Assembly (NCBI GenBank): GCA_034670405.1
Contig: JAXDDX010000178.1
Span: 124,001 to 188,000, forward strand
Reading direction: 5' to 3'
From: Hoplostethus atlanticus
Taxonomy: Eukaryota; Chordata; Actinopteri; Trachichthyiformes; Trachichthyidae
DNA length: 64,000 nt
The notes under the pieces were generated by a model. It worked only from the letters and a program-made list of their open reading frames with translations, made no database searches and had not been told where the DNA came from. This document shows positions 11,719 to 26,700 of the stretch, piece by piece. The stretch's first letter is position 1. Every line of letters starts with the position of its first letter. The translations under genes were made by a program, and so were the position numbers.

Positions 11719-14700
11719 ACCGCGAGGCTCCTTGCTCTCGTTTCACGGTGTGACTCCAAAGCCACATTCACACAGGATCAGCGCGCGCTCAAGGTTTGCG
11801 ACAGATGAGACAGGACTGCATTTCCCATGACCCCCCCCCCTCCGGGATCGCATGCTCTCGCAGCACAGAGAGCTTTTCATACCCTGCGGACCTGGTTTGA
11901 TTTTATCACGGCTTGTGCACTGAGCCACGTATACGTATGAGAGGCCAAAGTCTTCATTAAGGTGGAACGGAGGATTCAGATTCAGGACGGGGGTGAGGGG
12001 GGTTTGGGGGGGGGTGGTGAGGCGGGAGAGATTGTCGTGACAAGAAGAAAAGCTCTATCAGATCTCAGGCAGATTAGTGCGGAAATGTCTGGGGTTCACG
12101 CGGTGGTCACTCTCGCCCCGCGACTCCTCGGCTCTGTTGGAATTCAATTTGAGATCGGCAACAGGATTGGATTAGCGCGCCGACGAGTTTATTGTGCAGA
12201 GCTCTGGCATCTGGTGTGTGACACACATTCTGTGGCCCACGAGGGACAAACAGTAGCCAGCCTCAGATAAAAAAAATTAAAAAAAACAGTGGCTGAGAAA
12301 GAGCAAAACAACAGGCTAATGGAAACCCCGGCCACAAGACGGCCCCAGCCCAACATCATCTCTCTGGTTTTCCACTCTATCTTTTGTTTGTGTGTCTTAT
12401 TTACAAGAGCTGTCTTTTTTTTTTGGGGAGGCTGCCTGCTTCTAGCCTCCAGCAGGCTCTCAGACAGCAGCGGGGGGAGAAAAAAAGGATTCTTTGTTCT
12501 GAGGGCTTTTGTATGGTGGGGGGGGAAGAGGGTAAAAAAAGCCCCTCCACTTCTTGTATGTCTAACACAGGAGGGAACACCAAACGAACACGCAGAAAGC
12601 TGATTCAAATTCACGGATTTACAGAAAGAGTTTATCAGCCCCCCCACCGTCCCCTTGGCTTAGAGGTCGTGGCGGCACGCGATAAGAAAGGGCTCACTCA
12701 TTTATCAACGTCCCCTTTTTTTCTATTCATCCTGCGTTTTGAAAAATTCCCTAAATCTGCATGAATATTTCATGTCGTGAGGGGGGAAACGTGTCCCCAG
12801 GACGTAAAAAAAGTCCACCCAGCCGCCCACGTGCCTTCTTCCTCAGCCCTTAACCGTAAGCAACCTTACATCGCCGTCAGCAAATTACGGTCAAAACGCC
12901 AACCCCAGCAACACGTCCCCGAGGGGGTTTCGCGCAGCTCTTATTCTACAGGAGTTGATTGCGTTTGAGTGAGCCTCCTCCTCTCTCACGCGCTCCCCTC
13001 CTCGGAGACTCCGCTAGGGAAAGCAAACGCCGCTGCTGATCCTAGACGGGGAAAAATCACATATTACCGCTGGATTGCTTTCTAATTTCTTTTCTGCGTC
13101 CGTTGTTGTTTTTTTCCCCGCCGCACCTTCCAATTCCCTCTTCCCTTCTCGTCTCTCTTTCTCATTATTTATCCCTCAAGTTTTTCCCCTCGGATATATC
13201 CGTCACCCGCCCGTCCTCACCTGTTCGTGGGTGACGGGGATGAGGCGCTGCTTGGAGAGTTCCCTCAGGGTGCTGACGTCCGTCCTCATGTCCAGCTTAC
13301 AGCCCACCAGGACCACCTTGGCATTGGGGCAAAACTCCTGCGTCTCCCCCTGCCACTGTGGACCACATGCAGAGAGACACAAACACATTAGTGATGACCC
13401 ATCAGTGACGGAGAAGACCTTTAGTCTGCCAGAATATGTCATGGATACCTGGCATGTATTCACCAAGGGAGATGAATTCTCTCTTTGTTTCACCTAGATC
13501 TCTTTATGAAAGAAAATAGTTCATCTTAATGGTCAAATTGAATTTAAGTATATATATAAACTATATACTCAGGACTTCTTCTTCTTCTTTTAATTCAGTT
13601 TCGTAATGTAAAACGTTAAGTTGTTTGGGTGGGTAGTCAATAAAAACATAAGGTGTGTTATATTACTAAAAGGTATCATAATTAGAGTTTTATTACAAAG
13701 GCTAAAGAACAATGCAACATGTGAACAGTTTATTTCGTGGCGGTTCGGTTCAGGTTACTGCAGTATCTGATTTGTTTTACTTCCCTCGCAGTCAACAAAT
13801 CTATTTCAGGTTCAGTACAGAGAAGGTTGAGGCAGTCCTCCTTCAAAAAATCACCCCTGAGATTAAATGTCAGTGCTGAAACTCAGCTGAACCAACACCA
13901 AGCTATCTCTTCCCTGTGACACAAATACCTAAGAGCAGCCAGCAGCTCCGAAAAGGTTCAAATATTCCAGATGCCATGTGCAGAATGTGCGGGTGTTCAT
14001 TCATCCTTCAAGTTGAGAGCGAACCTTTGACCTTTTCGAGCCCGTACCCTAGTCTCTCAATGCCATCCAATCAAAAACCTTTGATTGTTTAACCCTCTCT
14101 CCTCCGGCCCCTCCCCCAGCTGTCATCCAGTGACCTCGGCGACCCGCTAGCCCATGGAGGTCAAGAGTCTAATTTGGGACGGTAATAGTGCAACAGGTTT
14201 TCCGTGTGCCCCCCACGTTTCAGAGATTACCCGGGCGACAGTTAGGGGTCACGGGGTCGCGGCAACCCCCTGCCAGGGGATTCATGGGAAAGCCAAAAGC
14301 CTGACGGGCAGCTCTGCTTCCCCCTGTTGACGGAGTGCACCGAGGCTTTGCGAGAGAGAGACTCGTGGGTGAAAAAAAGGTGTCTCGGGTCGGGTTAGAT
14401 CTACAAAGCCTTGTGCAGCATTTTAGCAGCTCCCCTCAGACCACTAAACACGTCAACGGGCCAAGCGTGGGAACGTCTTTAGCCGGCGAGGGCAGCAGTT
14501 CAAAGGGAAACGCGAACACATGGACTCAAGATGAAAGACCGCGGAGGGACGCAGGCCTGTTTTACATGACACACATGCACACAAACAAACCTATTAAGAG
14601 GGGTGTCGCCGCACGCCGCACATACAATAGGGGTTACACAACGCGTAGCACACGTAGGCTGATGACAATTGCTGTGGAAAGCGCGTTCAACCGCCCCCGC

Positions 14701-17700
14701 CCATACCTTACCACACTCATTCCCAAACCCAAAGTATCACAACATCGCAACCGCAGGCCACCATACAAATGTTAACTACCAGCATCTGGGCTCCCATTCT
14801 GCTCGAGAACTTTACATTTTAAACGCCCAAGCCCGCAGAAATGCAAGGTACTCTTAAACTCTTAAACAGGCTCAGCTGCTCTTTGATTGGGCCGGCGTGG
14901 CCGATTTGCCGTATCTGATATTCCACTCCAGCCCTAAGCCCGGCTCCAAGGATATTCCTCTCATTCTTCACGCTGACCTTCCATTCCTTAAGAGGGCCGG
15001 GGGGTCAAGTACCCAGGGACGTTTTGATGGGACAAATGAATGGGAGGCTCTAACCACTGTGCGGATTTGCTCTATTGTAGGGCTATGGAAAAGGGCGAGC
15101 CGCTGGCACAAGAAATCCAGGGTGAATATGAGAAAAAACTCAACTCAGTGTCAAAGCGAAACGTTACACGCTGATCCAAAGTGAAGAAATTCAAAAGCAC
15201 TGACCTTCTTCATGACGCTGTCCAACGTCTCCGGGCGGCTGATGTCGAAACAGATGAGAACTGCATCTGAATCGGGATACGCCAGCGGCCGCACGTTGTC
15301 GTAATAGGAGGAACCTGTGGACACACAATAACACACGGCGTAAGGTCACGGTCTCCTCTAAGAAATCCCTCTGTGTGAACCTGTCTTTAACCAGATTTAA
15401 CCCCGCGAGGCTCTTCACCTTCACCATATGGCTAATTCTGTCAATTAGATACATACTACAACATCCCTGGAAGGTGATCCAGGGGTCATTAACGTACAGA
15501 TGCACCATTAAAACCAGGACATGCACGACATGCACTTGGACATGCCGCGCTCTGTTCTGCAGAGTGTTGTTCTTAACAGCTGTGTGCAGATGTTTCGGCT
15601 ATCTCGGATCCCTTGGGCTTCGACGTGCACACACAGCTGTGGCCCCTCTCTATCGCAGGGCTTAGGAGGAATGGCGAAGGGTTACTCAAAGAAGCACACA
15701 CACGCACACACACACACACAAGCGTGAATTATGGTGGGCTGAGGACTGGAGGACACAATCCATAATCATCTCAAAACGACAGCGAATGCCAGCACAAAGG
15801 CCAAACTAAAGGTTGAACCCCTTAATTCTCTCGCCTCGTCCCTCTTCCTGTCTCTTCCTTGCAATTGGTCCTCTTTTTTTTTTTTTTCTTCAACTGTATG
15901 CCATCCACATGCATTCACACACCTCTCCTCCCTATCGCTTTTCATTTCTGTACCTTGATCAAATTTGAAGGCAGAATGGCGCCTCTGTACTTTCACACGC
16001 CGCTCTGTTACACGGTCCCTGCTCTCTTACTGCTCTCATTAGGAGGCTTGTAAAAAATATCTGGGCTCTCTGGGAAACGTGTCTGCGGCTGTGGGCACCC
16101 TCCCCTCCTGCCTCCCCCTGGGAGCTGGTGTGGACCTCCACTCTTACATTTGGATGGCAACCGCACCCTGGCTGCATAAAATCAATGGCATGAAAACTCG
16201 CAGGACTGCAGACGAAGCAAATAGAGTCTTAAAAACTACAGTTTCTGGAAAGGGGCATCGATTTTGCATCGCATAGACGGATACTGCATGCTTTGATAAC
16301 CATCCCCAGTCTTGCACTGACATAGGTTTCATCAAGTGTAATAGTTATAGATTATCCCCATGCCTCAACCCAGGCCCTCTCAGCCTTTGTCTGGCAGGGT
16401 TAATGGAGTCTGCACAGCCTGTTTTAGCATTACTATGTCCTTTTTGTTAATGACGGAATGAGACTACTACAATAGCTGCATGCTAGTCGTCCGGCTGGCC
16501 TGTCCTAGCCTGACCTCCCCCCCACTGAGAACAATGCAACAGGCAACCTGTCAAGAGCGTCACAGGCTGCATATTGAAGATTGATGGCTTTTGTTCATCT
16601 GGGGCGAGTAAAAGAGTTCGTTAAATGCAATTACGCTCTGCGAAAAAATCTCAAGGAAATCTTTCATGAAACTACCCATTACAGTCTTTTGTTGGTTCAT
16701 CTACTTTCACCGCCTTCTTTTTCAGAGAAACGCAAGAGGAAAGTAATATTAAAAAAGAACATTTCTCCCTACGCCCTGCAGGACGCCATCAGGAAGTCAT
16801 ACTTTCCTTCCTGTCTTATTAACACAACAAGATTACTGGTGTTTACTACTGCTGAGAGAGCCGAGCTAACACACACACCTACACACACACTTCCCAAAAA
16901 AAGCCCAATCACACGGATGCCAGGTCCACCAGTCAGCAAAGTACATTGTACAACAGTGAGCCCTGATTGGTAGTGGTCACACATGAGGTGCTGTAGCTGC
17001 TGAACTCGGTCTTTAGTATGTATCACAGTGCAGCAGGCCTGTACCGAGGTTAGAGCTGAGGAAGAAAAGAGAGGGAGCACGGGAGGTGGAGAAAGGACAG
17101 AAAAGATTTAATGACTTTTACTATGGGGCGAGGGCAAGGTGCAGAGGGATATGAGGATGAGAGGAGAGGACCGGGGAATGAAAGAGGAATCCGGATGAAG
17201 GGGTAGAGATGTCAGCCGAGGGAAAACTGAGACAATGGCGCTTGTTTGACTTAAGAAGTAATTAGAGGCTGGAAGGAGACCTCTGGGATCAATTTGTCTG
17301 TCCCTGCAGATCAAAATGATTGGCAGGCCACGGGCACCGGCGGGTCTTGTCACAGCACAGCAATTCAGAGCTCCTCTGCCCTGAGCGACAGGGAAGCTAC
17401 CTCAGCACTTCTGCAAAGTCAGAAAAAGTCCTCTGAGGGGGAGGAGGAGGAGGAGGGGGGGGCGAAAAAAAAAAGTGCTGTGTTTTAAACAAGCCGAGCA
17501 GGCACAAATAAAAGCCAATCACCATAACCATCAAGAACAGGAGTGGGAGGAGGAGGAGGAGGAGGGAGGGAAAAAAAAGAGTTTTCCTCGATTGTAAAAT
17601 TTATCACCTCCACCGCCTGAAATGTGCTTGCCACCCCTAACGGCTAGAAAATGGCCAGAGATAAAGGAAGGATGGAGCGGAGGAGCAGTGGAGGGGAGGC

Positions 17701-20443
17701 GGCGGTTCAGTGGGTGTTTGGCTAGGTAATGAAAGCGCTGGACTCGGCAGGACAGATCAAATAAAGAGGTATGAGAGCTTTGGGTTGGCTGTTGGTGGAG
17801 CTGGCCTGTGCCCATTCACTGCGAGGTGGAACAAAAGGTCAATTGAATTTTAGACAGAGGCGGGGTGAGATGGATGGGGCAGGACAGGGAGGCGTAGCGA
17901 GAGGAGGGGGGTGGGTGGGGGGCAACAGCCTGGCAGGCCCGCCACGCCTGGCACTTCCACCTCCAGCGCGAAAGGAGGAGTGGGACCCTGCCCCGCCGCG
18001 CCAAGGACAGGCATAAAACACCCCTCGCAAAAAAAAAAACCCTCTAGCTTTAGCGTTAGCCCGACTTGGCACCGGCCACCTCCGACGAGGAGGGGGAAGC
18101 GGATTGCCGTCTTTTATTTCTACCGGGCTAATTAGAGCCAAGCAGCGCCACGGGGCCCGGGCGGGAGCGCTCTCTGAGCAGAGGGGGACAGAGGTGGGAG
18201 GAAAGCGTTGCTCAGCCAGCCGTCAGTCGAGCTTCGTCAAAAGGCCACAAATATCCCAGGGGACGTCGAGGCGGACGGGAACTTAATGGAGCACTAATGT
18301 ACAGTAATAAGGCATGAGGGTTTGTGGTATGACTTCATTTGTGCCTCCTGTCCCCCGACACCCACCTAGGGACGTGGCGGCAGAGCTCTCCCCCCGAAAC
18401 AAGATTGTCAGCTCGCTAACTGCTCACTCAAATCTTCTGCCCTTACGCAAACATCCCCATCTTATGAGGAAATGAACCGGTGAAGTGGAGCGATTTCACA
18501 GAGAAAAGTGCATTTGCATCCACCGACGAAAATAGAGTGAAGCTTTCCAGACATCAGTACATTAATCTGTACCGTCACAGCAGCTGAAAAGCAAGCCATT
18601 ATGAGCGGAGGGGTGGGGGGGAGGAATAGCCTTTTGCCTCCAGGCTCTCTGAAGTGTTCACACACACACATATGGCAGGGAGTCCACGGCGACACACACG
18701 ACTCATTAGACCATACACACATTCTGGAAAACATCCATGCACACAAACAACAGCCATGCACACAGGCAGGGCGGAGAGAAACAAAACACCCTCTTCGAAA
18801 CATCCGCCAGTGAAGAGACAAGGCGCGGCAACAATGCGACTCGAGTTAGCCGCAAACCCATAAACACAACGCGTTTAACACCACATACACCTTCTTCTTT
18901 CTTTTTCTTCTTCTCTCCCCCCGCAGCTGTTTTTCCTCTCGAAAATCCACCTTCAAAAGAAAAGGCAAAACATTTCGAGTTGCGGCAGCCCGAGTATCGT
19001 AGCAACCTGGAGGGATGCAAATGGCTTCATTGTGACGCCCTGAAAGGAAGCAGGGAGGAAAGAGAGCAAGAGAGCGAGGGAGAGCGAGGGAGAATGCGGA
19101 GGCTAATGACTCTGGTGTATGGATGGTTAGAGGTGACTAAAAGCAGAGAAGAAGAGGATTGGGGCTCCGTCTCTTAAGAGGTTGAGCAGACCTTTCATTG
19201 CTAAAGGTCCGGTCCTCAACAGTGGAGAAGCTTGTGTTGTAAATTGGCATGACTGCTCCTCGGTCAGGGCTACACTCAAACAGGCTAAAGAGAGAACCGG
19301 TGTGCTGCCAAAACCCTTATAGAGGAAATGTAGTTTAACCACATGCAGCATATGATATATAAAATGATAGATAAAACTAGTGTCACTACAACACGCAAGC
19401 GAGGACTTCAGATAGACCGAAAAGGTGTCAAATTAGCTAGCAATCTTTGGGAAGAGCAGCTAACTAGCTAGCAGCTAACTAGCTACCTGGGCTAGATTCT
19501 GATATAGCCTTAAAGCCCCAGGAAACTTGGCTTGAAATAGTAAAAATGAATATATGATATCAAAGTTTAGTGTCTAATTAAGCATCCACAAAAATCTGAG
19601 TGAAAATAAACTTTCAGAAATATTAGAAAACCTAGTTCAAAAACAGCTCATTTAGCTGTTTAGACCATTTCTCAGGACTGTGTAGGCGTGTCAGATCAGG
19701 ATTTGATTGACATCCTGACACGATGGATAGCTCCGCCCATGTCAAACTGTCAAGCTGTTGCACCTGTTGGGGGAGGGACAACTGACCGTGCATTTTTTAA
19801 TGATTGGATTAATCTCTGCGTCATAAATCTCAGAAAATACCACGCCCAATTCAACCCCACTGTTCTGAACCCCCCCACTCATTTGAACTAGGTTTTCTAA
19901 TATTTCTGAACGTTTATTTTCACTCAGATTTTTGTGGATGCTTAATTAGACACTAAACTTTGATATCATATATTCATTTTTACTATTTCAAGCCAAGTTT
20001 CCTGGGGCTTTAAAATGTGAACCCATATCCCCTTCGGATTCATGAGATCCATCCATTTCTAATACGCCTTCCAGCGGGGAATCAAATGATAAATGTGCGT
20101 CTGATTCCTGACGTTTGTATGATGTGCTTCATGTATATAGAAATATGGAACTTGCTAACAGGAAACAATCTCGCAAATGCAACTTTCAGATTCCACCATC
20201 ACACAAAATACAGGCCACGTTTTACCAAATATGCAGAAGCAGTATAAACATGGATAAACCATTTACGGCTCCGAAATACAGAAAATATTTATCTGCCAGG
20301 TCTTTGTATTAAGAACTGCAGACGTGAACTTGCAAGTGAAAAATTATTTCAACCCAATTAAACATGAACAAAGCCTGTAATGACGCAACCTTAGCAGACC
20401 TATTATTCTGGACTGGGCTTTAAGTCTTAAGGGCATTCTCCTG

Positions 20444-20474
<31 letters not shown>

Positions 20475-23080
20475 GGATACAGCTGTTGATCTGTGATAGA
20501 GACGGCTATGTCAAGTTTTCAAAGGCATTAGCACACAGCCGGGACAGTGGAGGTGACACTGGGTTAAATGGCCATTAACCTTCCGTGTCTGCAGTCTCCA
20601 CACCGGGGATATTGATCAAAGCCTGCTTCTGCTTTCCCTCTGGAGGAAAGGCAGCCTGTGAAGGGCGCTGAGCACCTTTCCGCGGATGTGCTCAGAGCTC
20701 CACCGTGGAAGAGTTAATACCTGTGTCTGTCTTCCAATTGCCGGTTGAAAAGCAGAGGCTGGCCACACCACTGACAGCACAGGCAGGGGACAGAGCGGCA
20801 TTACTGTCTGTCTCCCGCTGCCTCCAGGGGTTATGGAGATGGAGCGGTGTGTCCTCCACCCTCCCCAAAATCACACACACACACACTCTCATTCCACCTG
20901 AGAAATAGCTATGCATTTCATCTCCTGTTGTTTGATCTCTGTGTCTGTCTCAGGCTCTGGTTCACGCTGTGCTTTGCTTTCATTCCTTTAAAGATCACAC
21001 TGTTCCTTTGTCGCTCTACCCTCCTGTCTATCGCCTGCACACACAAAAAAAAAAACACCAATCATGTCTCTACTTTAGTATTCCCCTTCCAATTTGTTTC
21101 AGAAGATTTGGTCTGGCGGTGCACGTTGGCGAGCACCTAAATGACGTAATTCATTCCTGGGAGATGGTTTGTGTGTGTGTGTGCGTTTAGAAGTGCTGAT
21201 GCACAAGACTTGCATTTGTTTGTGCGAGGAACTCAAGTAGCTGTGAACGGCTGCAGTCTGTGTACGAGGGAATACACGCAGATCCTGTGCTTTGTTTTTT
21301 TCTTTTCCTTTTCTGTTTCTGTGTTTCCTCAAGCACAGCGCCTCTCACACCAGAACCACTGAGTCAAAGCAGCAGCAGACTGTTTAGACAAGATACACCA
21401 AAAAAAAAAAGAACGACAAGAGCTAGTTAAAGAACACCAGATGTGCATGTTTTGTTCTGTTGCACAAACCTCCTTCATCACCACTTTAACCCGTCAGTGT
21501 TTGTTCCGATGTCCCTGAGACAGGCTGGAGAGTGGGGAGGGAGGGAGGGAGGGAGGGGGGGGTGTTGAAACCAAGGAGACCAGTTGGAATATCTAGTTTC
21601 ACTCCTTAAAAGCTGGTGTGTTGATCAGATCAGACAAAGGGCTTCAGGACCACAGCTCCCCCCCTCCCTCCTCCTCCTCCTCCTCCCACCCTGGCGATGG
21701 AGGAGCCGCGGCTGAATAAAGGCTGGGCCACCTTTAGACATCCACTCTAAATCTTTGACCAAGGAGAGGTGATTGCCATGCTGCAATTGATTTCGCTCTG
21801 AAAAGCCGCCCTCACCTCACACACACACACACGCACACACACACACACACACACACACGCACGGAGGAAGCATTCAAATCCGACTATTCATACTCCCCTT
21901 CACCTGTAAAACAGCAGAGATCAGATCCTTTATTTCCACTCCTCCGTGTCTCTCATTCTCACTCTCTCTCTTTTCTTAACTCGACCCAGCCGAGGGACTT
22001 TTATTAAAACTTTGTAATAACACTGACGGCGGGCTTCCCTCCCCATAGCTGTCTGTCTGTCGTGATATGAAAGATTGGCCCGAGCTTATTTAGGCAGCTG
22101 TTCTGGGGCATATGAAAGAAAACTTGTGGAGTGGAAAAGGATATCCTCTGCTCCATATACTCCCTCCAGAGCATAACCATCCAAAATGCATCCCTATCAT
22201 GGCCCTATCTATCCCCCAGCCCACTCTGCCGCTCCCCAGGGAGGCCGCCAGGAAGACATGCCACTACTTCCAAGTGCAATTTCACTTCCAAAAAAGCAGC
22301 AACGGCGAGAAAGAGAGAGCATCGGATCTTGTTTATAAATAAAGTCATCCATAAATGATGGGAGCTGTGGAGCGTGGGTGAGGGGAGGGGAGGGGGGGGG
22401 GGGTTTGGAGAGGATGCAGGTGGGGGGGGTGAAGGAGGGAGGTGAAAGACAGGCTCTCCCCCATATCCCCTTACGCTCGGCTGGGTCGCAGGCGGATGCC
22501 GAGAGGGTTTTGCTCCCGTGGAGGTGGGAGGCCGGAGGGATTGAGCGCTAGCTTTTGGGGGCCGCACGGGCAGAACCAGTCAGCGTAGCCGTTTGAAGTG
22601 AGCTGATCAAAGCTGGGCGCCGCGTTGGGGTCCTGTTGCACTCGCCAGAGGGAGTGGACCAGGAGAAAACACATAGTACCACAGTTCCCTGGGTGGGTTT
22701 CCTGTCTGCCTGAATGACTGAATCATTCACTCGCTGCTGCTGAATGGGAAGAAATGCCTGGTGGAGTGCCAGGTTGCATTACTCTGTGTCACCATTTTTA
22801 AAAGGCAATTTAATAGAGACATCTGAGAGGGGGGAAAAAGATGAAACTGACAACTCAAATAAATCTGTCCTACCATTCAAAAAAACGCTTCAAAATTCAA
22901 GTAAGTAAAGAGACAGCGGGTTCAAGTCCATGTGCCCTTGGAATGACTCTACCTGGGATCAATAACTTCCGACTGTGTCATTGGAATCCATAGCATCGTG
23001 CCATGGATCACATTACTCCGGGTCAATGGAGACAGAGGTCACAGCTTAAAACAAAGCCAACGCGTCGCATCCCCGCCTGC

Positions 23081-23121
<41 letters not shown>

Positions 23122-23678
23122 CGAGTGGCATATGCGCCTGCAGCTTGGCATGTGCTTGGCATGAGGAGGCGACGTCGGGAGCGCCGCCAGCAGTTTGAAA
23201 AAACGTGACACAGTCGGCGTTTGTGTGTCTTGCTTTTCAGAGAGGGCTGAGTGGTTCGGGGTCCCATGGGTGCCACCAAACAAACCTGACCCACAACGCC
23301 AACGCAACACAAAGCCCTGAGGGTGTGTGTGTGTTGGTGTGTGTGTTGGGGGGGGGGTGACAGTGTGACGGTGTAAGGGAATTGGCACAGATGTACACTT
23401 CTCCTTCTGTCTCCTCCTTCTGTCCCCAGTTTTCAATGCAGTGAACACTTGCTCCTCTTATACCCCCCGCCCCTCCCCATCCCATCCCCCTGCCTATTGG
23501 TCGAGGCAGCTGCTGTGCTTCCCAGCTGCATTGTGCCCCAACTACAACCCCAAGGCCCCTCAGCGGCCCCCGGTACGCCTCTGGTCAGCTGAGTCACAAT
23601 AGGAGGGGTGACGGGGTCAGGGCTGTTGGAATTCCCATACACTAACCCTGCACAGTCACACACACGCCTATGCCCATG

Positions 23679-23725
<47 letters not shown>

Positions 23726-26700
23726 CTTGCATTACTCTCTCTCTCTATATCACTTTATTCCCATATCTGCCCTTGTTTGTCTTTCTGTCGCCTTTTTGCG
23801 CTTGTCAACAAAACAGTGTGTGTACAACTGAATGTTGCCATTGTCTGTCAATCATCATGATAGCCCTATTCTGCTGAGCTTGTAGTACCGCGCAGCAAGG
23901 CTTAACACAGGGCTTGTAATCGGAGTCAATGAGAGCTCATCAGAAGCTCTAAGTGCTCTTTTTTTTTTGCAATGTACCAAAAGACTCGCGCTGCTTTTAA
24001 TTCTGTCCGGGCGACGTTCAATCCCTAATAACTAATTACAGTATTTCTTCCATCAGCATATTAAGCAAGTAAGAGGCATATGCTGGCTATCAGCAGCGTG
24101 CAGTGGACATGCTATTTAAGCAGATTATACAGTTTTGCCTGCTGCTCAGCAGTAAGCTGACAGTGCCAAAGTAAAGTGAAGGGATGTATGGTACAGCTGG
24201 GGCTCACAGTCTCCTCTCACGGGGGATAAGACATCATAAGGACCTGGGGAGTTGTAGTAGAAATCCATCGTCTCGGGCCTCCCAGAAGCCACCACGAGAC
24301 ATTTGTGTGTATGCGTGCCAGTGTACCTGACTAAAAGTGTGTGTGTGTGTTTCTGTGTCGCTGAGGAGGGCAGTGTTAATTACAGTCTATATGTTTCTGT
24401 CGGCGTGGCAGGCTGGCTCCCGTGCAGACCTCCTGCCCACCCTCAGCTCAACGTGGCCCCTGACTACAGCTCAGCTCAGCCCCATGCTCCAGCCGCCGCC
24501 ATGACTAATGGGCTATCAGAGATGGAGGGGAGGGAAAGAAAGAGGAGAGGGTAAATAAGTAGAACAGAGAAGAAGAGAGGTAGTTTTCATTGCTGGGAGC
24601 TTGACAATCCACCTCTGGATAAGGGACATTATCCTCTTGTGTAGTCCTCATCTGTTCTATTTTCCTTTGTGTCTTCGTCTTTTCTTGTTCAAAGGCTTAT
24701 ATCTGCCGTAACATGCAGGTGGTCCTTTCGCCCCGTAAGCATGTTGACCCTCCTTGTAATAGTCTAAGGATGTGATTCAGAGCGCGCTGATCTCCAGGGA
24801 CGGGGCCATAGCTGCTTGCCTGCCCAGGGAGCCAAGACTTCCTGCCCAGCAGCCTGGAGCCGCAGCTCTCCTATAGACTTACCACAATGTCACATGCAGC
24901 CACTCGGCAGTGGGAGGAGGCAGTGGAGTGGCAAACGCTGTACAGCAGAGAATCACTTATCCACGCGGTTTGGAGCTGGAGATCGTTCAGAGAGGTTTTT
25001 GCTGTAACGTCATTAAAAATACGTGTTCTCAATTCTCCATCTGTTGCAGTTTGAATCCATTTATTTACACATATAAACGAGGAAATTCAAAAAATGACAC
25101 TCAATCACTGGAATATAGTTTTTTTACATCACCATATTTTGTAATCATTCCTGTTCAAGGGCCTGGCCTGGAGGTCTATGCTTTAGATGTTGTCTATGAG
25201 ATTGTGAAATTTATAATACATCAACACACAAATGCTGCTCCCACACACAGCACATGCCGTTTGATTTGCAATACGTAAAAGCCAAACATTGACTGTAATC
25301 CCTGGGATTATCAGGTGGAGTCTGCCAGAGAGGCTGCAGGGGAGGAGAGCTGTGGAGGGGCAGGAATATATTCCCTGTGATACCACTGCTGAGGGCCTCA
25401 GTAGAGAGAACGGTTAACGCCCCCGCCTTCCAAATATACCCTCACAGGCATTCCAATACTGTCTATCGGAGACCTGGCACAAAGACACGCGTTTATTTCC
25501 AGCTCCTGCAGAAACATGGCAGTCACATGTCTGCATTGCTAGAGACTGTCCTCTGTCCAAATACACTTCAACAAGCACTTGGCATATAAGATACCCGTTG
25601 AAAGGGGAAACTCCCATGAATACTTTATGGCGGCTTCTGTTCACAAATGCAATCCATGTTAGGTGCTCTAAATGTTCTTACATGATCAGAAAGGAGCCTC
25701 TAATACATGTGAGACAATAGATATTAAGACACTTGGTCACTTGACTTGATGAATTGGCCGTGGTGCCTTCAGGAAGATGGGTTTTCCTAACTTCTTCTAT
25801 GTCTGCGTCCAGTCAAAGAAAAGGTCACAAATGATTATGTTACATGTTCTTTCCCAACTTCGCAGTATCTTCTGTTTACTCGTTAGCCCGAACGGTCACG
25901 CAGACATTCTTTCACAACTCTGGGGCGTGCCCTCGAGCCCGCTGTGCATCTTCAAAACAGGTTTTTGCTTCGGCGGTTTTTTGCCCCGGGCTGGTCGAGG
26001 AAAAAAGAGGACGAACGGCATTCAGGGCTTAGGGCTCACCTTATGTGAGCGCCTTGTGTGAACAGCAGCTCGTCATCCTCCCTTCGGGACGCTTCCAAAC
26101 AATAAACAGGTTTATTTACACTCTGTGGTTAAATGTGTGTTCTGCCATTTTCAGGTTGAGCGCGGCAGTTATCACCTGATTCGCATCTCATTGTCGAGTC
26201 ACACATCGTTCAGGCAAAAGCGACGACGAACGGGAACAGAGAAAGATGGGTTTTACAGTAGTGAATCACAGAAGGCAACAAGGCCAATTGCAGCAGCCCG
26301 TCAATAATCATATAATCCTGCCTTATCTCCTCTGATCAGCACGCTCGGCGCTCAGATCATGTCAGGCCTGCCAGTACTTTCTGAGCATCATCCGGCTCCA
26401 GTGAGATGTAGGGTGAAGGCCAGGGGGGGCGGGGGGGGGGGGATCTGTTGGTTTTATCTCTGCTCCGTGTCGTGGTCGTAGTTCAGTCGCTCTCTATTAA
26501 AGATGAATCAAGTGGAAAGCGTTGGGGGGTTGGGGGAATGGAAGGCCTTCTGGACTAAACGGGTTTATATACAGGCCTCTGGAAGCCCTAATGGTCCAGC
26601 GCTCTGAGCATGTGGGGTTTAAAGAGCATACAGACACCAGGAATGTTGGAAAGTCGCGGTGCGAGAGAGAAAGCCGGAGCTGTGGGTCCGGGAGAGCGGC

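Noticed and set aside
14316-14334. Possible CTCF motif on the minus strand in rnd2 intron 3
   Set aside because: The core has GGGGGAAGC in place of GGGGGCGC and weak flanks, so it is less convincing than the three reported.
14335-14775. 146-codon plus-strand frame inside rnd2 intron 3
   Set aside because: No similarity to a known protein, antisense to the host gene, and without exon-like borders.
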